Shown: piece by piece, positions 14,599-23,300 of the stretch
Layout of the letters: every line of letters begins with the position of its first letter
How positions within the stretch are numbered: the first letter of the stretch is position 1
Assembly: GCA_018969605.1 (NCBI GenBank)
Contig: JAGWXY010000012.1
Location: 1 to 45,050 of the forward strand
Source of the DNA: Verrucomicrobiota bacterium
Lineage (GTDB): Bacteria > Verrucomicrobiota > Verrucomicrobiia > Verrucomicrobiales > Akkermansiaceae
Reading direction: 5' to 3'
Length of the DNA stretch: 45,050 bases
Program-made: the position numbers and the translations under genes
Notes under the pieces: generated by a model
What the model was told of the DNA's origin: nothing
The model's input: the letters and a program-made list of their open reading frames with translations, nothing else
Database searches by the model: none

Positions 14599-15162
14599 AT
14601 GAGACTCAAATTCATCTCTTCTTTGTTTGTCGCCCTGATCTGTCTTGGCACCGGTGCCTTCGGGCAGATCCAGGCCGGACGGGCGATCCAGATATCGGTG
14701 AGTGGCGTGCCGAGTGAGGAAAAGGGCCGGATCGATGCGATTTATCCGGTTTCCGAGTCTGGCATGATCAATGTTCCTTTCATTGGACAGGTGCGTGCTG
14801 AAGGGCTGCGAGCCGAGCAACTGGCGCAGGTTCTTGAACAGCGCTTCCGCGCGGCGGAAATTTACACGAGCCCGACTTTTCAGGTGATCGATTCCAGCGC
14901 CAAGAGCATCGAGGAAAAAGTGGTGACCATCGGTGGCCAAGTTCGCAAGACCGGACCGGTGCCGTTCAACAGGGGGCTCACCTTGTATCAGGCCATCCAG
15001 AATGCCGGTGGCCCGACGGAATTTGGCAGCATGCACCGCGTGAAGCTATATCGTGCCGGCAAGCAGACCGAATATGACCTTACCAAGGCCGAGGCCATGA
15101 ACATCCTGCTTGAGTCGGATGACACCATCGAGGTGCCACAGAAAAATGCCTTTGGGCGTTGA
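14599..15162 (+). CDS. Polysaccharide export protein (Wza-like, Poly_export/SLBB)
   Basis: 187 residues from ATG at 14599. A signal peptide (MRLKFISSLFVALICLGTGA FG) is followed by a Poly_export domain: IQISVSGVPSEEKGRIDAIY then SGMINVPFIGQVRAEGL and QLAQVLEQRF. The second half, VTIGGQVRKTGPVPFNRGLT, is an SLBB domain. Shorter than E. coli Wza (about 380), as in many minimal systems. No lipobox Cys is obvious. It should form the periplasmic/outer-membrane export channel with the BY-kinase upstream. Confidence 0.9.
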   Translation: MRLKFISSLFVALICLGTGAFGQIQAGRAIQISVSGVPSEEKGRIDAIYPVSESGMINVPFIGQVRAEGLRAEQLAQVLEQRFRAAEIYTSPTFQVIDSSAKSIEEKVVTIGGQVRKTGPVPFNRGLTLYQAIQNAGGPTEFGSMHRVKLYRAGKQTEYDLTKAEAMNILLESDDTIEVPQKNAFGR

Positions 15163-15262
15163 TCTTGAGCGATTGCGAATTCACTCGAAAGAGTGGAGTC
15201 GATGGGGGTGAGTTTGAGGCATCCATGGTGATTTTTCATGTGATTGAAACAGTCTCCTTACG

Positions 15263-16033
15263 ATGTCGTTTACCAACTGCCTATTGCTTTTTGTGACCTT
15301 GCCTTGCGTGCTTGGCGCGGAGGCGATACCGAAGAGTTTTTTGAAAGCCATGGAGTCCGAGGATTTCAAGGCGCGTGAGTCGGCGCAGACCAATGTGTTG
15401 TCATGGGCGAGGAAAAACCCCAAGACGGCAGTGGCGGAACTTTTGCAGCTTTCTTCGGACGCTGGCAGCCACAGCCCTGAAGTGCGGGAGCGTTGCTTGC
15501 AAGTGTTGCGTCAACTTGCGGCGGATGATTTCGCCAAGGAAGGAGATGGCTACCTTGGAGTGCGCATGAACGACCGGATGGTTCAGATGCCGGGAAATCA
15601 GCCCGATCGTTGGGCGGTTGTCGTGGTCGAGGTGGTGGCGGACTCCGCTGCAGCGAGGTGTGGGCTGAAGGCTGGCGACGCGATTGTGGGGTTGGATGGC
15701 CAAACATGGCAGCAAGAGGCCTCGAAGTCATTCAGTGAGCTAATTCGCAAGCGCAAGCCTGGTACACGCGTGAACTTGAGGGTTCTGAGAGATGGGGCAC
15801 TTGAAGACATACGGGTTGAGTTGGGGCGCAGGCCCGCGGATGCGGACCAGCTCATGCCCGGCATGGACCCGGAGGGGCAGAAGGCCTTGGAGCAGCAGTC
15901 CAAGGATGCCCATTTTCAACGCTGGCTACTTGAAAAAAAGGTCCACGGTGATGCAAATGTCGTTTTGGAAATCGACAAGCGCGAAAGCGGTGGCAAGTTG
16001 AAGCCCGCCCCCGGCACCTTTGATTCCCCCTAA
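15263..16033 (+). CDS. Secreted PDZ-domain protein
   Basis: 256 residues. A signal peptide (MSFTNCLLLFVTLPCVLGA) is followed by a helical region that resembles one HEAT-like repeat (residues 25-90). A PDZ domain spans about 97-195 (GYLGVRMND; VVADSAAARCGLKAGDAIVG; GTRVNLRVLRDG). The last 55 residues are charged. No catalytic domain is present, so it probably binds C-terminal peptides of envelope proteins. The stop is 4 nt before the prc start, so it may deliver substrates to, or regulate, the Prc protease. Confidence 0.83.
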   Translation: MSFTNCLLLFVTLPCVLGAEAIPKSFLKAMESEDFKARESAQTNVLSWARKNPKTAVAELLQLSSDAGSHSPEVRERCLQVLRQLAADDFAKEGDGYLGVRMNDRMVQMPGNQPDRWAVVVVEVVADSAAARCGLKAGDAIVGLDGQTWQQEASKSFSELIRKRKPGTRVNLRVLRDGALEDIRVELGRRPADADQLMPGMDPEGQKALEQQSKDAHFQRWLLEKKVHGDANVVLEIDKRESGGKLKPAPGTFDSP

Positions 16034-16037
16034 TCGC

Positions 16038-18278
16038 ATGACATTACACAGGCTACGCAATACCTTTCTCGCAGCAGCGGTGCTGGCGTCGTTTTCTCCC
16101 CTCAGGGGCCAGCAGGCGGACTTCAACGAGGTCGGTCGCCAGATGTCGATCATGCTGCAAAACAGCCATTTCGCACGGCTGCCATTCGACGAGGCCCTGA
16201 GCCGGCGTTTCCTTGATGACTATTTGAAGGATCTGGATTTCCAGAGGTTGTATTTTACTCAGGAGGACGTCGACCGTTTCAACGAGGCGTACGGCAGCCG
16301 GATGCACAGTCTGATTTTGCAAGGCAAGAGCATGGACGCTGCAACCAAGATTTACGAGATTTTCAAGCAGCGGGTTCGCGCGCGAGTGGAGCAGACCGAA
16401 AAGTTGTTGAATGGAAATGACTTTGATTTCACTTCCAACGACAAGGTCATGATGAGCCGCAAGGATGCTGCGTGGCCAAAAAATGAAAAGGAGGCGGCAG
16501 AGTTGTGGCGCCTGCAGATCAAGGAAGCGGTTTTGGGCGAGATCCTGCGTCGTGAAATGTTGGCGAAGATGGCCAAGGAGCAGGGTAAGGCGGATCCCGG
16601 CAGTGATGATCGCAGCCCGAAGGAAAAAGTTTCGCTTCGTTACAAACGCTTCCTCGCCAGCGTTGAGGATGTCGATAACGAGGAGGTCGCCAATTATTTT
16701 CTCAGCGCCGTGGCCAGAGCTTACGACCCGCACACCGACTACATGAGTGCCCGTGAAATGAGCCGTTTCAAGGACAGCATGAAGAACGAACTTGTCGGAA
16801 TCGGTGCCCTGCTGCAAGCAGAGGAAGATGGTGCCACCAAGATCATGGGCATCGTGGTTGGTGGTCCAGCTGACCGCGAGGGCAGCCTCAAGCTCAACGA
16901 TCGGGTGGTGGGCGTGAATGTCCTCAACACCGACAAGCCGACGGACATGGTCGACATTATGTTCATGAAGATCGACAAGGTGGTGGATCTGATCCGCGGC
17001 AAGGAGGGAACCTCGGTGGCGCTCAAAGTCGAGCCGGCATCGGGACCGCCGGGCGTGACTCGCATGGTAGTGATCAAGCGCGGCAAGGTCGAGATGAAGG
17101 ACGAGCAAGCGGGCGGTGAATTGATCGAAATCAAGAATGAGAAAAACCAGTCGAAAAGATTAGGTCTCATTACGCTGCCATCGTTTTACGCGGATTTCGA
17201 CAATGGCGAAGTAAGCTGCGCCGATGATGTTGAAAAAATCCTCAATCGATTGATGGACGAAAAAATTGACGGGTTAATTCTTGATCTCCGCAACAATGGA
17301 GGTGGTTCGCTCGATGAGGTACGCCGCATGACGGGATTTTTCATGGAGCAGGGACCGGTGGTGCAGGTCAAGGACACCCTTGGCCGCGTGCAGGTGAAGA
17401 ATTCCGAGAACGGCAAGCCGATCTACACCGGGCCGATGGTGGTGTTGACGGATCGCAGCAGCGCCTCCGCGAGCGAGATTCTTGCGGGTGCCTTGCAGGA
17501 CTTCAACCGTGCCGTCGTGGTGGGTGAGGTCTCGACCTTTGGCAAGGGTACCGTGCAGCAGCCAATGGACATTGGTCGCATGCTGCCACTTTTTTCAAAT
17601 CGCAATGGTGCCGGATTCCTTAAGGTTACGATTCAGAAATTTTATCGTCCATCAGGCTCATCGACGCAGATGGATGGAGTGGCATCGGATGTTGTGATTC
17701 CCAGCATCATGGATGGGCTCGAGATTGGTGAATCTTATTTGGAGCATGCCTTGGAGCATGATCTCATTCGCAGTGCGGAAGACTTCAAGCCACTTGATGC
17801 CGAGAGGCTTTTCATTCCCAAGCTCAAGGAGTTAAGTGCCAAGCGCCTGAATGCTTGCAAGGATTTCGAGTATGTGCGCGATGATGTGCGGAGGACTACC
17901 GAACGCATCAATGCGAACACGCTCTCACTGAATAAGGCCGAGCGCGAGAAGGAGTTGGCCGAGTCGGATGCCCGGCAGAAGGAGCGCAATGCCGAGCGCC
18001 GCGAGCGCTTCGCGAAGGTTGCGCAAGAGGATAAGCAAAGCTTCAAGTTCTACAAACTCACTCTCGATGACATCAAGGAGGGCAACAAGCTCAAGACCTA
18101 CGATCCTTCGGAAGAAAGCGTTTCATTCATGCGCAAAGCCAAGGACGAGACGGAGGATCTTGATGACTCGCCGAAGTGGCCGACCGGGCTCGATCCGATC
18201 AAGCGTGAGTCAATTTCGGTGTTGCGCGATCTCGTCGAGCTTTCGGAAAGCGCGCGTGTGGCTGGCTTGTTCGAGTGA
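16038..18278 (+). CDS. prc: Carboxy-terminal processing protease Prc/Tsp (peptidase S41)
   Basis: 746 residues from ATG at 16038. After a signal peptide (ends SFSPLRGQQA) come an N-terminal helical domain with YDPHTDYMSARE, a PDZ domain (KIMGIVVGGPADREGSLKLN), and the S41 core: GLILDLRNNGGGSLDEVRRM, DRSSASASEILAGALQDFNR and STFGKGTVQQPMD. The Ser-Lys dyad is probably Ser477 and Lys503. The C-terminal helical part is as long as in E. coli Tsp, so this is the Tsp-type rather than the short CtpA-type. It degrades or trims periplasmic proteins at the C-terminus. Directly after the PDZ-protein gene. Confidence 0.93.
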   Translation: MTLHRLRNTFLAAAVLASFSPLRGQQADFNEVGRQMSIMLQNSHFARLPFDEALSRRFLDDYLKDLDFQRLYFTQEDVDRFNEAYGSRMHSLILQGKSMDAATKIYEIFKQRVRARVEQTEKLLNGNDFDFTSNDKVMMSRKDAAWPKNEKEAAELWRLQIKEAVLGEILRREMLAKMAKEQGKADPGSDDRSPKEKVSLRYKRFLASVEDVDNEEVANYFLSAVARAYDPHTDYMSAREMSRFKDSMKNELVGIGALLQAEEDGATKIMGIVVGGPADREGSLKLNDRVVGVNVLNTDKPTDMVDIMFMKIDKVVDLIRGKEGTSVALKVEPASGPPGVTRMVVIKRGKVEMKDEQAGGELIEIKNEKNQSKRLGLITLPSFYADFDNGEVSCADDVEKILNRLMDEKIDGLILDLRNNGGGSLDEVRRMTGFFMEQGPVVQVKDTLGRVQVKNSENGKPIYTGPMVVLTDRSSASASEILAGALQDFNRAVVVGEVSTFGKGTVQQPMDIGRMLPLFSNRNGAGFLKVTIQKFYRPSGSSTQMDGVASDVVIPSIMDGLEIGESYLEHALEHDLIRSAEDFKPLDAERLFIPKLKELSAKRLNACKDFEYVRDDVRRTTERINANTLSLNKAEREKELAESDARQKERNAERRERFAKVAQEDKQSFKFYKLTLDDIKEGNKLKTYDPSEESVSFMRKAKDETEDLDDSPKWPTGLDPIKRESISVLRDLVELSESARVAGLFE

Positions 18279-18300
18279 GATCGCTTTTCTACCTGCATTG

Positions 18301-19008
18301 ATGGAGGGCATTGCGACGAATTTTGCGGAAGTAAGGCAACGGATGGAAGCCGCTTGCCGCCGTGTTGGTCGTGAGCCAAGTGATGTCGAGTTGGTGGCAG
18401 TGTCGAAAACCTTTCCGGTGAGCGACATTGCCGAGGCGGTGAAGGCGGGTCAGTTGGTTTTCGGCGAGAGCCGCCTGCAAGAGGCCGAGCCAAAGATCGA
18501 CGCGTTGCCGGCTTCTTTGTGCTGGCATTTCATAGGCAGCGTTCAGCGCAACAAGGTGCGGAAAATTTTGCAGAAGTTTGCCGTCATTCATGCCATCGAT
18601 TCGCTGCGTTTGGCGGAGTATGTGAATGGCATTGCATGCGAATTGGGAAACGCGGCGGAGGTTTTCCTGCAGGTCAACGTCGGCGGTGAGGCGAGCAAAG
18701 GTGGATTTGAGGCAGCCGTGTTGCGGCAGGAGATTGGGAAACTGTGTGCGTTGGAGCATTTGCGGATTCTCGGGCTGATGTGCATTCCGCCGGCGGGGCC
18801 TGATGCAGAGTCGGCGCGACGGTGGTTTGTTTCGTTGCGCGAGTTGCGTGATGAGCTTCAGACGATTTCGGGTCGTCAATTTTCCAAGTTGAGCATGGGA
18901 ATGAGTGGTGATTATGAAGTGGCGATCGAGGAGGGCGCGACCCATGTGCGGGTTGGGTCCTTGATCTTTGGCCATCGAAGCCGGAGGGTGGAAGGCGAGC
19001 TTGGTTGA
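18301..19008 (+). CDS. YggS-family pyridoxal-phosphate homeostasis protein
   Basis: 235 residues from ATG at 18301 (an upstream extension overlaps prc in another frame and is unlike the family). VELVAVSKTFPVSDI contains the Lys that binds PLP; FGESRLQEAEPKI, WHFIGSVQRNKVRKI, FLQVNVGGEASKGGF and LSMGMSGDYEVAIEEGATHV are the family motifs. It is a single-domain fold-III barrel without known enzymatic activity, acting in vitamin B6 and amino/keto acid balance. First of a run with DUF971 and recG. Confidence 0.94.
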   Translation: MEGIATNFAEVRQRMEAACRRVGREPSDVELVAVSKTFPVSDIAEAVKAGQLVFGESRLQEAEPKIDALPASLCWHFIGSVQRNKVRKILQKFAVIHAIDSLRLAEYVNGIACELGNAAEVFLQVNVGGEASKGGFEAAVLRQEIGKLCALEHLRILGLMCIPPAGPDAESARRWFVSLRELRDELQTISGRQFSKLSMGMSGDYEVAIEEGATHVRVGSLIFGHRSRRVEGELG

Positions 19009-19021
19009 GGGCCAAAAAATC

Positions 19022-19333
19022 ATGACAGAAACTTTGCAACATGTGGCCATCATTGGGGATGAGTTTGCCTGCTTGTTTGGGGATTCATTCGAAGCGTATT
19101 TGCCGTTGGCCATGCTGCGTCGTGCCTGCCCCTGTGCTGCCTGCCAAGGTGAGCCGGATGCCTTGGGACGGGTGCTGAGGCCATTGGTCGAGCACGGGCC
19201 GCGCGCGTTTGAGTTGTCGCGCTTTGAGCAAGTGGGAGGTTACGCGCTGCAATTGTTTTGGGCGGATGGTCATTCTTCAGGCATCTATAGTTTCAGTTAC
19301 CTGAGGAAGCTTGCGGCGATCGGGGAGGCTTGA
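19022..19333 (+). CDS. DUF971 protein (GBBH-like N-terminal domain)
   Basis: 103 residues from ATG at 19022, 13 nt after yggS. The motif LRRACPCAACQGE matches the conserved Cys-x-Cys...Cys-x-x-E segment of DUF971, and the end FSYLRKLA is typical. The same domain begins gamma-butyrobetaine hydroxylases and is found alone in many bacteria, sometimes next to mrp/apbC; a metal or Fe-S-related role is suspected. The stop TGA overlaps the TTG start of recG. Confidence 0.88.
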   Translation: MTETLQHVAIIGDEFACLFGDSFEAYLPLAMLRRACPCAACQGEPDALGRVLRPLVEHGPRAFELSRFEQVGGYALQLFWADGHSSGIYSFSYLRKLAAIGEA

Positions 19334-21420
19334 TAGAAAGCATTCCTGTCATTGATGCCGTGATATCCGCCCGAGATGATTTGGCCCGCGTTGGCCTCTT
19401 GGTGAGCCGCGAGCTTGAGTTCTTGCGGTCGGCCGGATACTCGACGGCTGCGGATTTGCTCGACCATTTCCCCAAGCGTCATGAGGACCGGCGGCAGTTG
19501 GGCTTTCCGGTGAACTCGGCCAACCTTGGTCCGATTTGTTTTTGTGCGGAAGTCGTCGATACGTCGCAGCGGCGCTTTGGTCACGGCAAAGGGCTCTTCG
19601 AAGCGGTGTTGGTCGATGCGAATGGCGGTCTCTTTGGTTCGGCGCGGGTCACCTGCCGTTGGTACAACATGCCGTTCATGAACAAGGTCCTTGCGGCGGG
19701 TCAGCAAGTGGTCGCACATGGAAAATTGAAGGAAATCGACGGGCGATTTTTCATCGATCATCCCGAGTTCGAAATTTTGCGCGAAGAAGATCTTGAAGGT
19801 GGCTCCATTCACCTCGATCGTATCGTGCCGGTGTATCGCAACATTCCTGGCATCGCGCAGCGCCGCTTGCGCGAGGTCATGCACGAGTTGCTTGGCTTGG
19901 TGGATCCGGCGAGCCTGGATGCCGGCATCGATGTCGGCAGCGGGGTTGCACGAGCCAATGATCTGCATTCGGTGCATTTTCCCGAATCGTTTGAAACGGC
20001 GAAGGCGGCGAGTCGCAGGTTTGCGCTCGAGGAATTTTTTGCCGTACAGCTCAACGTGCTTTGGCGGCGCAAGAATCATCGTCGGCGAGAGGGGCGTTCG
20101 CACGGTCGCAAAACAACTTTGTTAAAAAAATTTTACGCCAGTCTGCCCTTTGAGTTGACGGAGGCGCAGAAGAGGTCGATTCGTGAGATCGTTGAGGACA
20201 TGCGTGACTCATGCCCGATGGCGCGCTTGATGCAGGGGGATGTGGGATCGGGAAAAACTTTTGTCGCGATGGCGGCGATGCTGATGGCAGTCGACTCCGG
20301 CTCGCAGGCGGCGCTGATGGCACCCACGCAGATCCTTGCGGAGCAGCACTTTTTGACATTTTGCAAGTGGCTTGAGCCTTTGGGGATTCGCATTGCTCTG
20401 CGCACCGCATCGCGCGATGAGCACACCCACGAGGATGATGAGGGGCATCCGCAGATGGTCATTGGCACGCATGCCCTGATCCATGGCGGAGGAAATTTTG
20501 AAGATCTCGGATTGGTGGTGATCGATGAGCAGCACAAGTTCGGGGTGGGTCAACGCGCGGCGCTTATCGGCAGGGGCACAGCGCCGGATGTGTTGGTGAT
20601 GACCGCAACGCCGATTCCGCGCACGCTGACGATGACCTTATATGGCGACCTTGATGTTTCTGTTTTGGATGAAAAACCGCCTGGACGCGGAAAAGTGATC
20701 ACAGCGGTTCGCGTTTCCGCGAAGCAGTCGGACGTCACCGCATTTGTGAAGGGCAAGCTCGCTGAGGGGCGTCAGGCATATCTGGTGTATCCTTTGGTAG
20801 AGGAAAGCGAGGGGCTTAAGGTTGAGTCGGCGGTGGAAGCGCATGCCAAATGGAAGAAGCGCTTATCTGGGCACGAGGTTGGCTTGATTCACGGTAAGTT
20901 GAAGCCGGATGAAAAAGAGCGGGTGATGCAAGATTTTCGCGATGGTCTTATCGGGGTTTTGGTAGCGACATCGGTGATCGAGGTCGGCGTCGATGTGCCG
21001 AATGCCTCGTTGATGGTGGTGCATCATGCCGATCGTTTTGGCATGGCGCAGTTGCATCAATTGAGGGGAAGGATCGGCCGCGGTGGCAACAAGGGTTACT
21101 GCATTTTGTTAAGCGATGGAAAAAACCCTGAGGGCATGGAAAAGCTCAAGGTGCTGGAAGGCACTGGCGATGGGTTTGAAATTGCCGAGGCCGACTTGCG
21201 TTTGCGCGGGCCGGGCGATGTGATGGGTACCTCGCAAAGCGGTCTGGCGGAGTTGAAATTTGTGGAATTTCTTGCGGACTCATCCTTGGTGAGGGAGGCG
21301 GGCAAACTCGCGGCTGGGGTGCTTGCGGCGGACCCGGATCTGAGTGGGCGGCATGCGGGCTTGCGCGGGCTGATCAAGGAGCTTGGGGCCGAGGCGTTTT
21401 CGCAGGGCGGAACGGCTTGA
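19330..21420 (+). CDS. recG: ATP-dependent DNA helicase RecG
   Basis: 696 residues, normal length, starting at TTG 19330 which overlaps the DUF971 stop (TTGA). No ATG fits better. Domains: N-terminal wedge/OB domain (LLDHFPKRHEDRRQ; HGKLKEIDGRFFIDHPEFEI), helicase motifs I GDVGSGKT (303-310), II DEQH (399-402), III MTATPIPRTLTMTLYGDLDV, then VEVGVDVPNASLMVVHHADR, GRIGRGGNKGYC and a TRG-like end. RecG rewinds stalled forks and branched DNA. The tight overlap indicates coupling to DUF971. Confidence 0.96.
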   Translation: MIESIPVIDAVISARDDLARVGLLVSRELEFLRSAGYSTAADLLDHFPKRHEDRRQLGFPVNSANLGPICFCAEVVDTSQRRFGHGKGLFEAVLVDANGGLFGSARVTCRWYNMPFMNKVLAAGQQVVAHGKLKEIDGRFFIDHPEFEILREEDLEGGSIHLDRIVPVYRNIPGIAQRRLREVMHELLGLVDPASLDAGIDVGSGVARANDLHSVHFPESFETAKAASRRFALEEFFAVQLNVLWRRKNHRRREGRSHGRKTTLLKKFYASLPFELTEAQKRSIREIVEDMRDSCPMARLMQGDVGSGKTFVAMAAMLMAVDSGSQAALMAPTQILAEQHFLTFCKWLEPLGIRIALRTASRDEHTHEDDEGHPQMVIGTHALIHGGGNFEDLGLVVIDEQHKFGVGQRAALIGRGTAPDVLVMTATPIPRTLTMTLYGDLDVSVLDEKPPGRGKVITAVRVSAKQSDVTAFVKGKLAEGRQAYLVYPLVEESEGLKVESAVEAHAKWKKRLSGHEVGLIHGKLKPDEKERVMQDFRDGLIGVLVATSVIEVGVDVPNASLMVVHHADRFGMAQLHQLRGRIGRGGNKGYCILLSDGKNPEGMEKLKVLEGTGDGFEIAEADLRLRGPGDVMGTSQSGLAELKFVEFLADSSLVREAGKLAAGVLAADPDLSGRHAGLRGLIKELGAEAFSQGGTA

Positions 21421-21481
21421 ACGATGACCGAAGTGAACTTGACTCTTGCTTAAAACGCTGGCCGGAGTCAACGATTGGGGC

Positions 21482-22546
21482 GTGACGCATCATCGTACCG
21501 ACGACCTCCGGATCACCGGCCTAAACCCGCTCATTTCGCCAGCGGTTCTTGCCTATTATTTGCCGCTTGGCGAGAAGGCCTCCGAATTGGTGGCCGGCGC
21601 GAGGGCGCAGGCCGATGCCATCATCCAGCGTGAAGACGATCGCCTGCTTGCGATTGTCGGGCCCTGTTCGATTCATGATCCCGAGGCGGCGCTCGAGTAT
21701 GGCGAAAAGCTCCGCAAGGAGGCCAAGCGATTTGAAAAGGATTTGTTCGTAATGATGCGCGTCTATTTCGAGAAGCCGCGCACGACGGTTGGTTGGAAGG
21801 GCTTGATCAATGATCCCGGGCTCAACGACTCCTTTGACATCAATCAAGGTCTGCGCATCGCGCGTGGCTTGCTGCTCGATCTTGCCAACATGGGCGTGCC
21901 GGCGGGGACGGAATTTCTCGATACCATTTCTCCGCAGTACATCGCCGACCTCATTGCGTGGGGTGCAATTGGTGCCCGCACGACTGAGTCGCAGATACAT
22001 CGTGAATTGGCTTCCGGGCTCTCGATGCCGGTGGGCTTCAAGAACGGCACGGGCGGTTCGGTACAAATCGCCATCGATGCGATTCAATCGGCATCGCGCC
22101 CGCATCATTTTCTCTCGGTGACCAAGCAGGGGGTTTCGGCAATCGTTTCGACAACCGGCAACAACTCCTGCCATCTGATTCTTCGCGGTGGCAAGACCGG
22201 CCCGAACTATGAAAAGCCGTTCATCGATGAGGCGGTGACGATGCTGCGTGAGCAGGGCATGAACGAATCGATCATGATCGACTGTTCGCACGGCAATTCG
22301 CTCAAGGACTACCGCAACCAACCGATGGTCGCCCGCAGCATTGCGAATCAGGTGGCCGAAGGTTGCCGCGAAATCACTTCGCTGATGATTGAGTCGAACC
22401 TCGTCGAGGGAGCCCAGAAACTCACCAAAGATTTGTCCGCGCTCAAGCGGGGTCAGTCGATCACCGATGCCTGCCTTGGCTGGGACGAGACCGTCGAGAC
22501 TCTCGAGGTTCTGGCCGAAGGCGTGCGCAAGCGGAGGGGGGAGTGA
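21482..22546 (+). CDS. 3-deoxy-7-phosphoheptulonate synthase, class I (AroF/G/H type)
   Basis: 354 residues from GTG at 21482; a TTG at 21446 would add 12. E. coli AroG has 350 and begins with the equivalent of TDDLRI, which supports the GTG. Motifs: IVGPCSIHDPEAALEYGEKL, RVYFEKPRTTVGWKGLINDP, GIGART-like GAIGARTTESQIHRELASGL, GFKNGTGG, and IDCSHGNSLKDYRNQP. It condenses PEP and erythrose 4-phosphate, the first step of the shikimate pathway. Whether it is feedback-inhibited by Phe or Tyr cannot be read here. It converges on the toxin-antitoxin genes with 4 nt between stop codons. Confidence 0.94.
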   Translation: MTHHRTDDLRITGLNPLISPAVLAYYLPLGEKASELVAGARAQADAIIQREDDRLLAIVGPCSIHDPEAALEYGEKLRKEAKRFEKDLFVMMRVYFEKPRTTVGWKGLINDPGLNDSFDINQGLRIARGLLLDLANMGVPAGTEFLDTISPQYIADLIAWGAIGARTTESQIHRELASGLSMPVGFKNGTGGSVQIAIDAIQSASRPHHFLSVTKQGVSAIVSTTGNNSCHLILRGGKTGPNYEKPFIDEAVTMLREQGMNESIMIDCSHGNSLKDYRNQPMVARSIANQVAEGCREITSLMIESNLVEGAQKLTKDLSALKRGQSITDACLGWDETVETLEVLAEGVRKRRGE

Positions 22547-22550
22547 TTGT

Positions 22551-22985
22551 TTAAGGCTTTATTTTGAGTCCTTCGAGCTTTGCTGCCTTTCTTTGGCGCA
22601 GGTCAAAGGAGAGGAATGCATCAGCTTTGAGCAACAGGGCTATTGCGATGTGCATGAGGTCGAGGCTACGCGTGCCAATGCGGGCGCTATGGCGGTCGAT
22701 CAGCTCAGTGGTTTTTGAATGCATGGCTGACGAGGAAACCGGCATGACCACAAAATTTCCATTTCTGAGATCCTGTTGAAATAGCTGCAGTTTGAGTTGC
22801 GCTGAGTGCTTGTCGATTTCGCCGCGAAATACTGCGAGTTGGAAGGCGTTGCGGAGTTCGATTTCGCTCAAGGTGGAAATCCAGATCGTTGACTGCAGCT
22901 TTTTCATTAAAGCGGCGGCTTTTTCGCTCGTGCTCTCCAACTTGTAGAGGGAGACCACAAATCCTGTGTCAGCGTAAGCGTTCAC
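22551..22985 (-). CDS. PIN-domain ribonuclease toxin (VapC-like)
   Basis: 144 residues. AYADTGFVVSL (Asp6), STLSEIELRNAF (Glu41/43), SLDLMHIAIALLL (Asp109) and FLSFDLRQRKAA (Asp128) supply the complete acidic set of a PIN nuclease. Its ATG overlaps the antitoxin stop (ATGA, 22982-22985), so translation is coupled. Gene order antitoxin-toxin in an operon. Probably cleaves tRNA or rRNA. Confidence 0.88.
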   Translation of the reverse strand: MNAYADTGFVVSLYKLESTSEKAAALMKKLQSTIWISTLSEIELRNAFQLAVFRGEIDKHSAQLKLQLFQQDLRNGNFVVMPVSSSAMHSKTTELIDRHSARIGTRSLDLMHIAIALLLKADAFLSFDLRQRKAAKLEGLKIKP

Positions 22986-23230
22986 CGGTTGTCGCGATCG
23001 TACTCTACCACGGGTGCCAGGTGCTTGTTCACCGTTTCATTGGGGAATAGCTTGCGCATTCGGTCCATGAAATCCGGCATTTGCGGTTTGCGCGGTTTTG
23101 CTGCCGGAGCGGGTGAGAGCTTGGCAAATGGTTTGCCCGAGCGGGTGATTTCCACCGACTCGCCTTCCTCGATCCATTGAGCCACCTGGGGAAAGGAATT
23201 GCGAAGGTCGCGTATTGAGGCACTTTTCAT
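22982..23230 (-). CDS. Phd/YefM-family antitoxin
   Basis: 82 residues from ATG at 23228-23230. MKSASIRDLRNSFPQVAQWI and EGESVEITRSGKPFAKLSPA are the typical N-terminal DNA-binding domain of Phd/YefM. The rest binds the toxin (FMDRMRKLFPNE...). Upstream, a 22-bp imperfect palindrome overlaps the -10 box, the usual site for autorepression. An alternative start seven codons earlier (23251) lies inside that palindrome and is less likely. Confidence 0.88.
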   Translation of the reverse strand: MKSASIRDLRNSFPQVAQWIEEGESVEITRSGKPFAKLSPAPAAKPRKPQMPDFMDRMRKLFPNETVNKHLAPVVEYDRDNR

Positions 23231-23267
23231 TGTGAGACAAATATGTATCACAAAAATACGATGTCAA
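23231..23267 (-). promoter_or_regulatory. Promoter and palindromic operator of the Phd/PIN pair
   Basis: On the minus strand TTGACA (complement of 23262-23267), a 16-nt spacer and CATATT (complement of 23240-23245) form a promoter. Positions 23231-23252 are an imperfect palindrome, TGTGAGACAAATATGTATCA plus CA, matching its reverse complement at 18 of 22 positions; it covers the -10 box and ends at the start codon, as expected for antitoxin autorepression. Confidence 0.6.
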
Positions 23268-23300
23268 GCACCCAAAAAATGTCGTCGAGTCACCTCTACC

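Noticed and set aside
21439-21456. TTGACT and TAAAAC upstream of DAHP synthase as a promoter
   Set aside because: The spacing is only 6 nt, far from the 16-18 needed.
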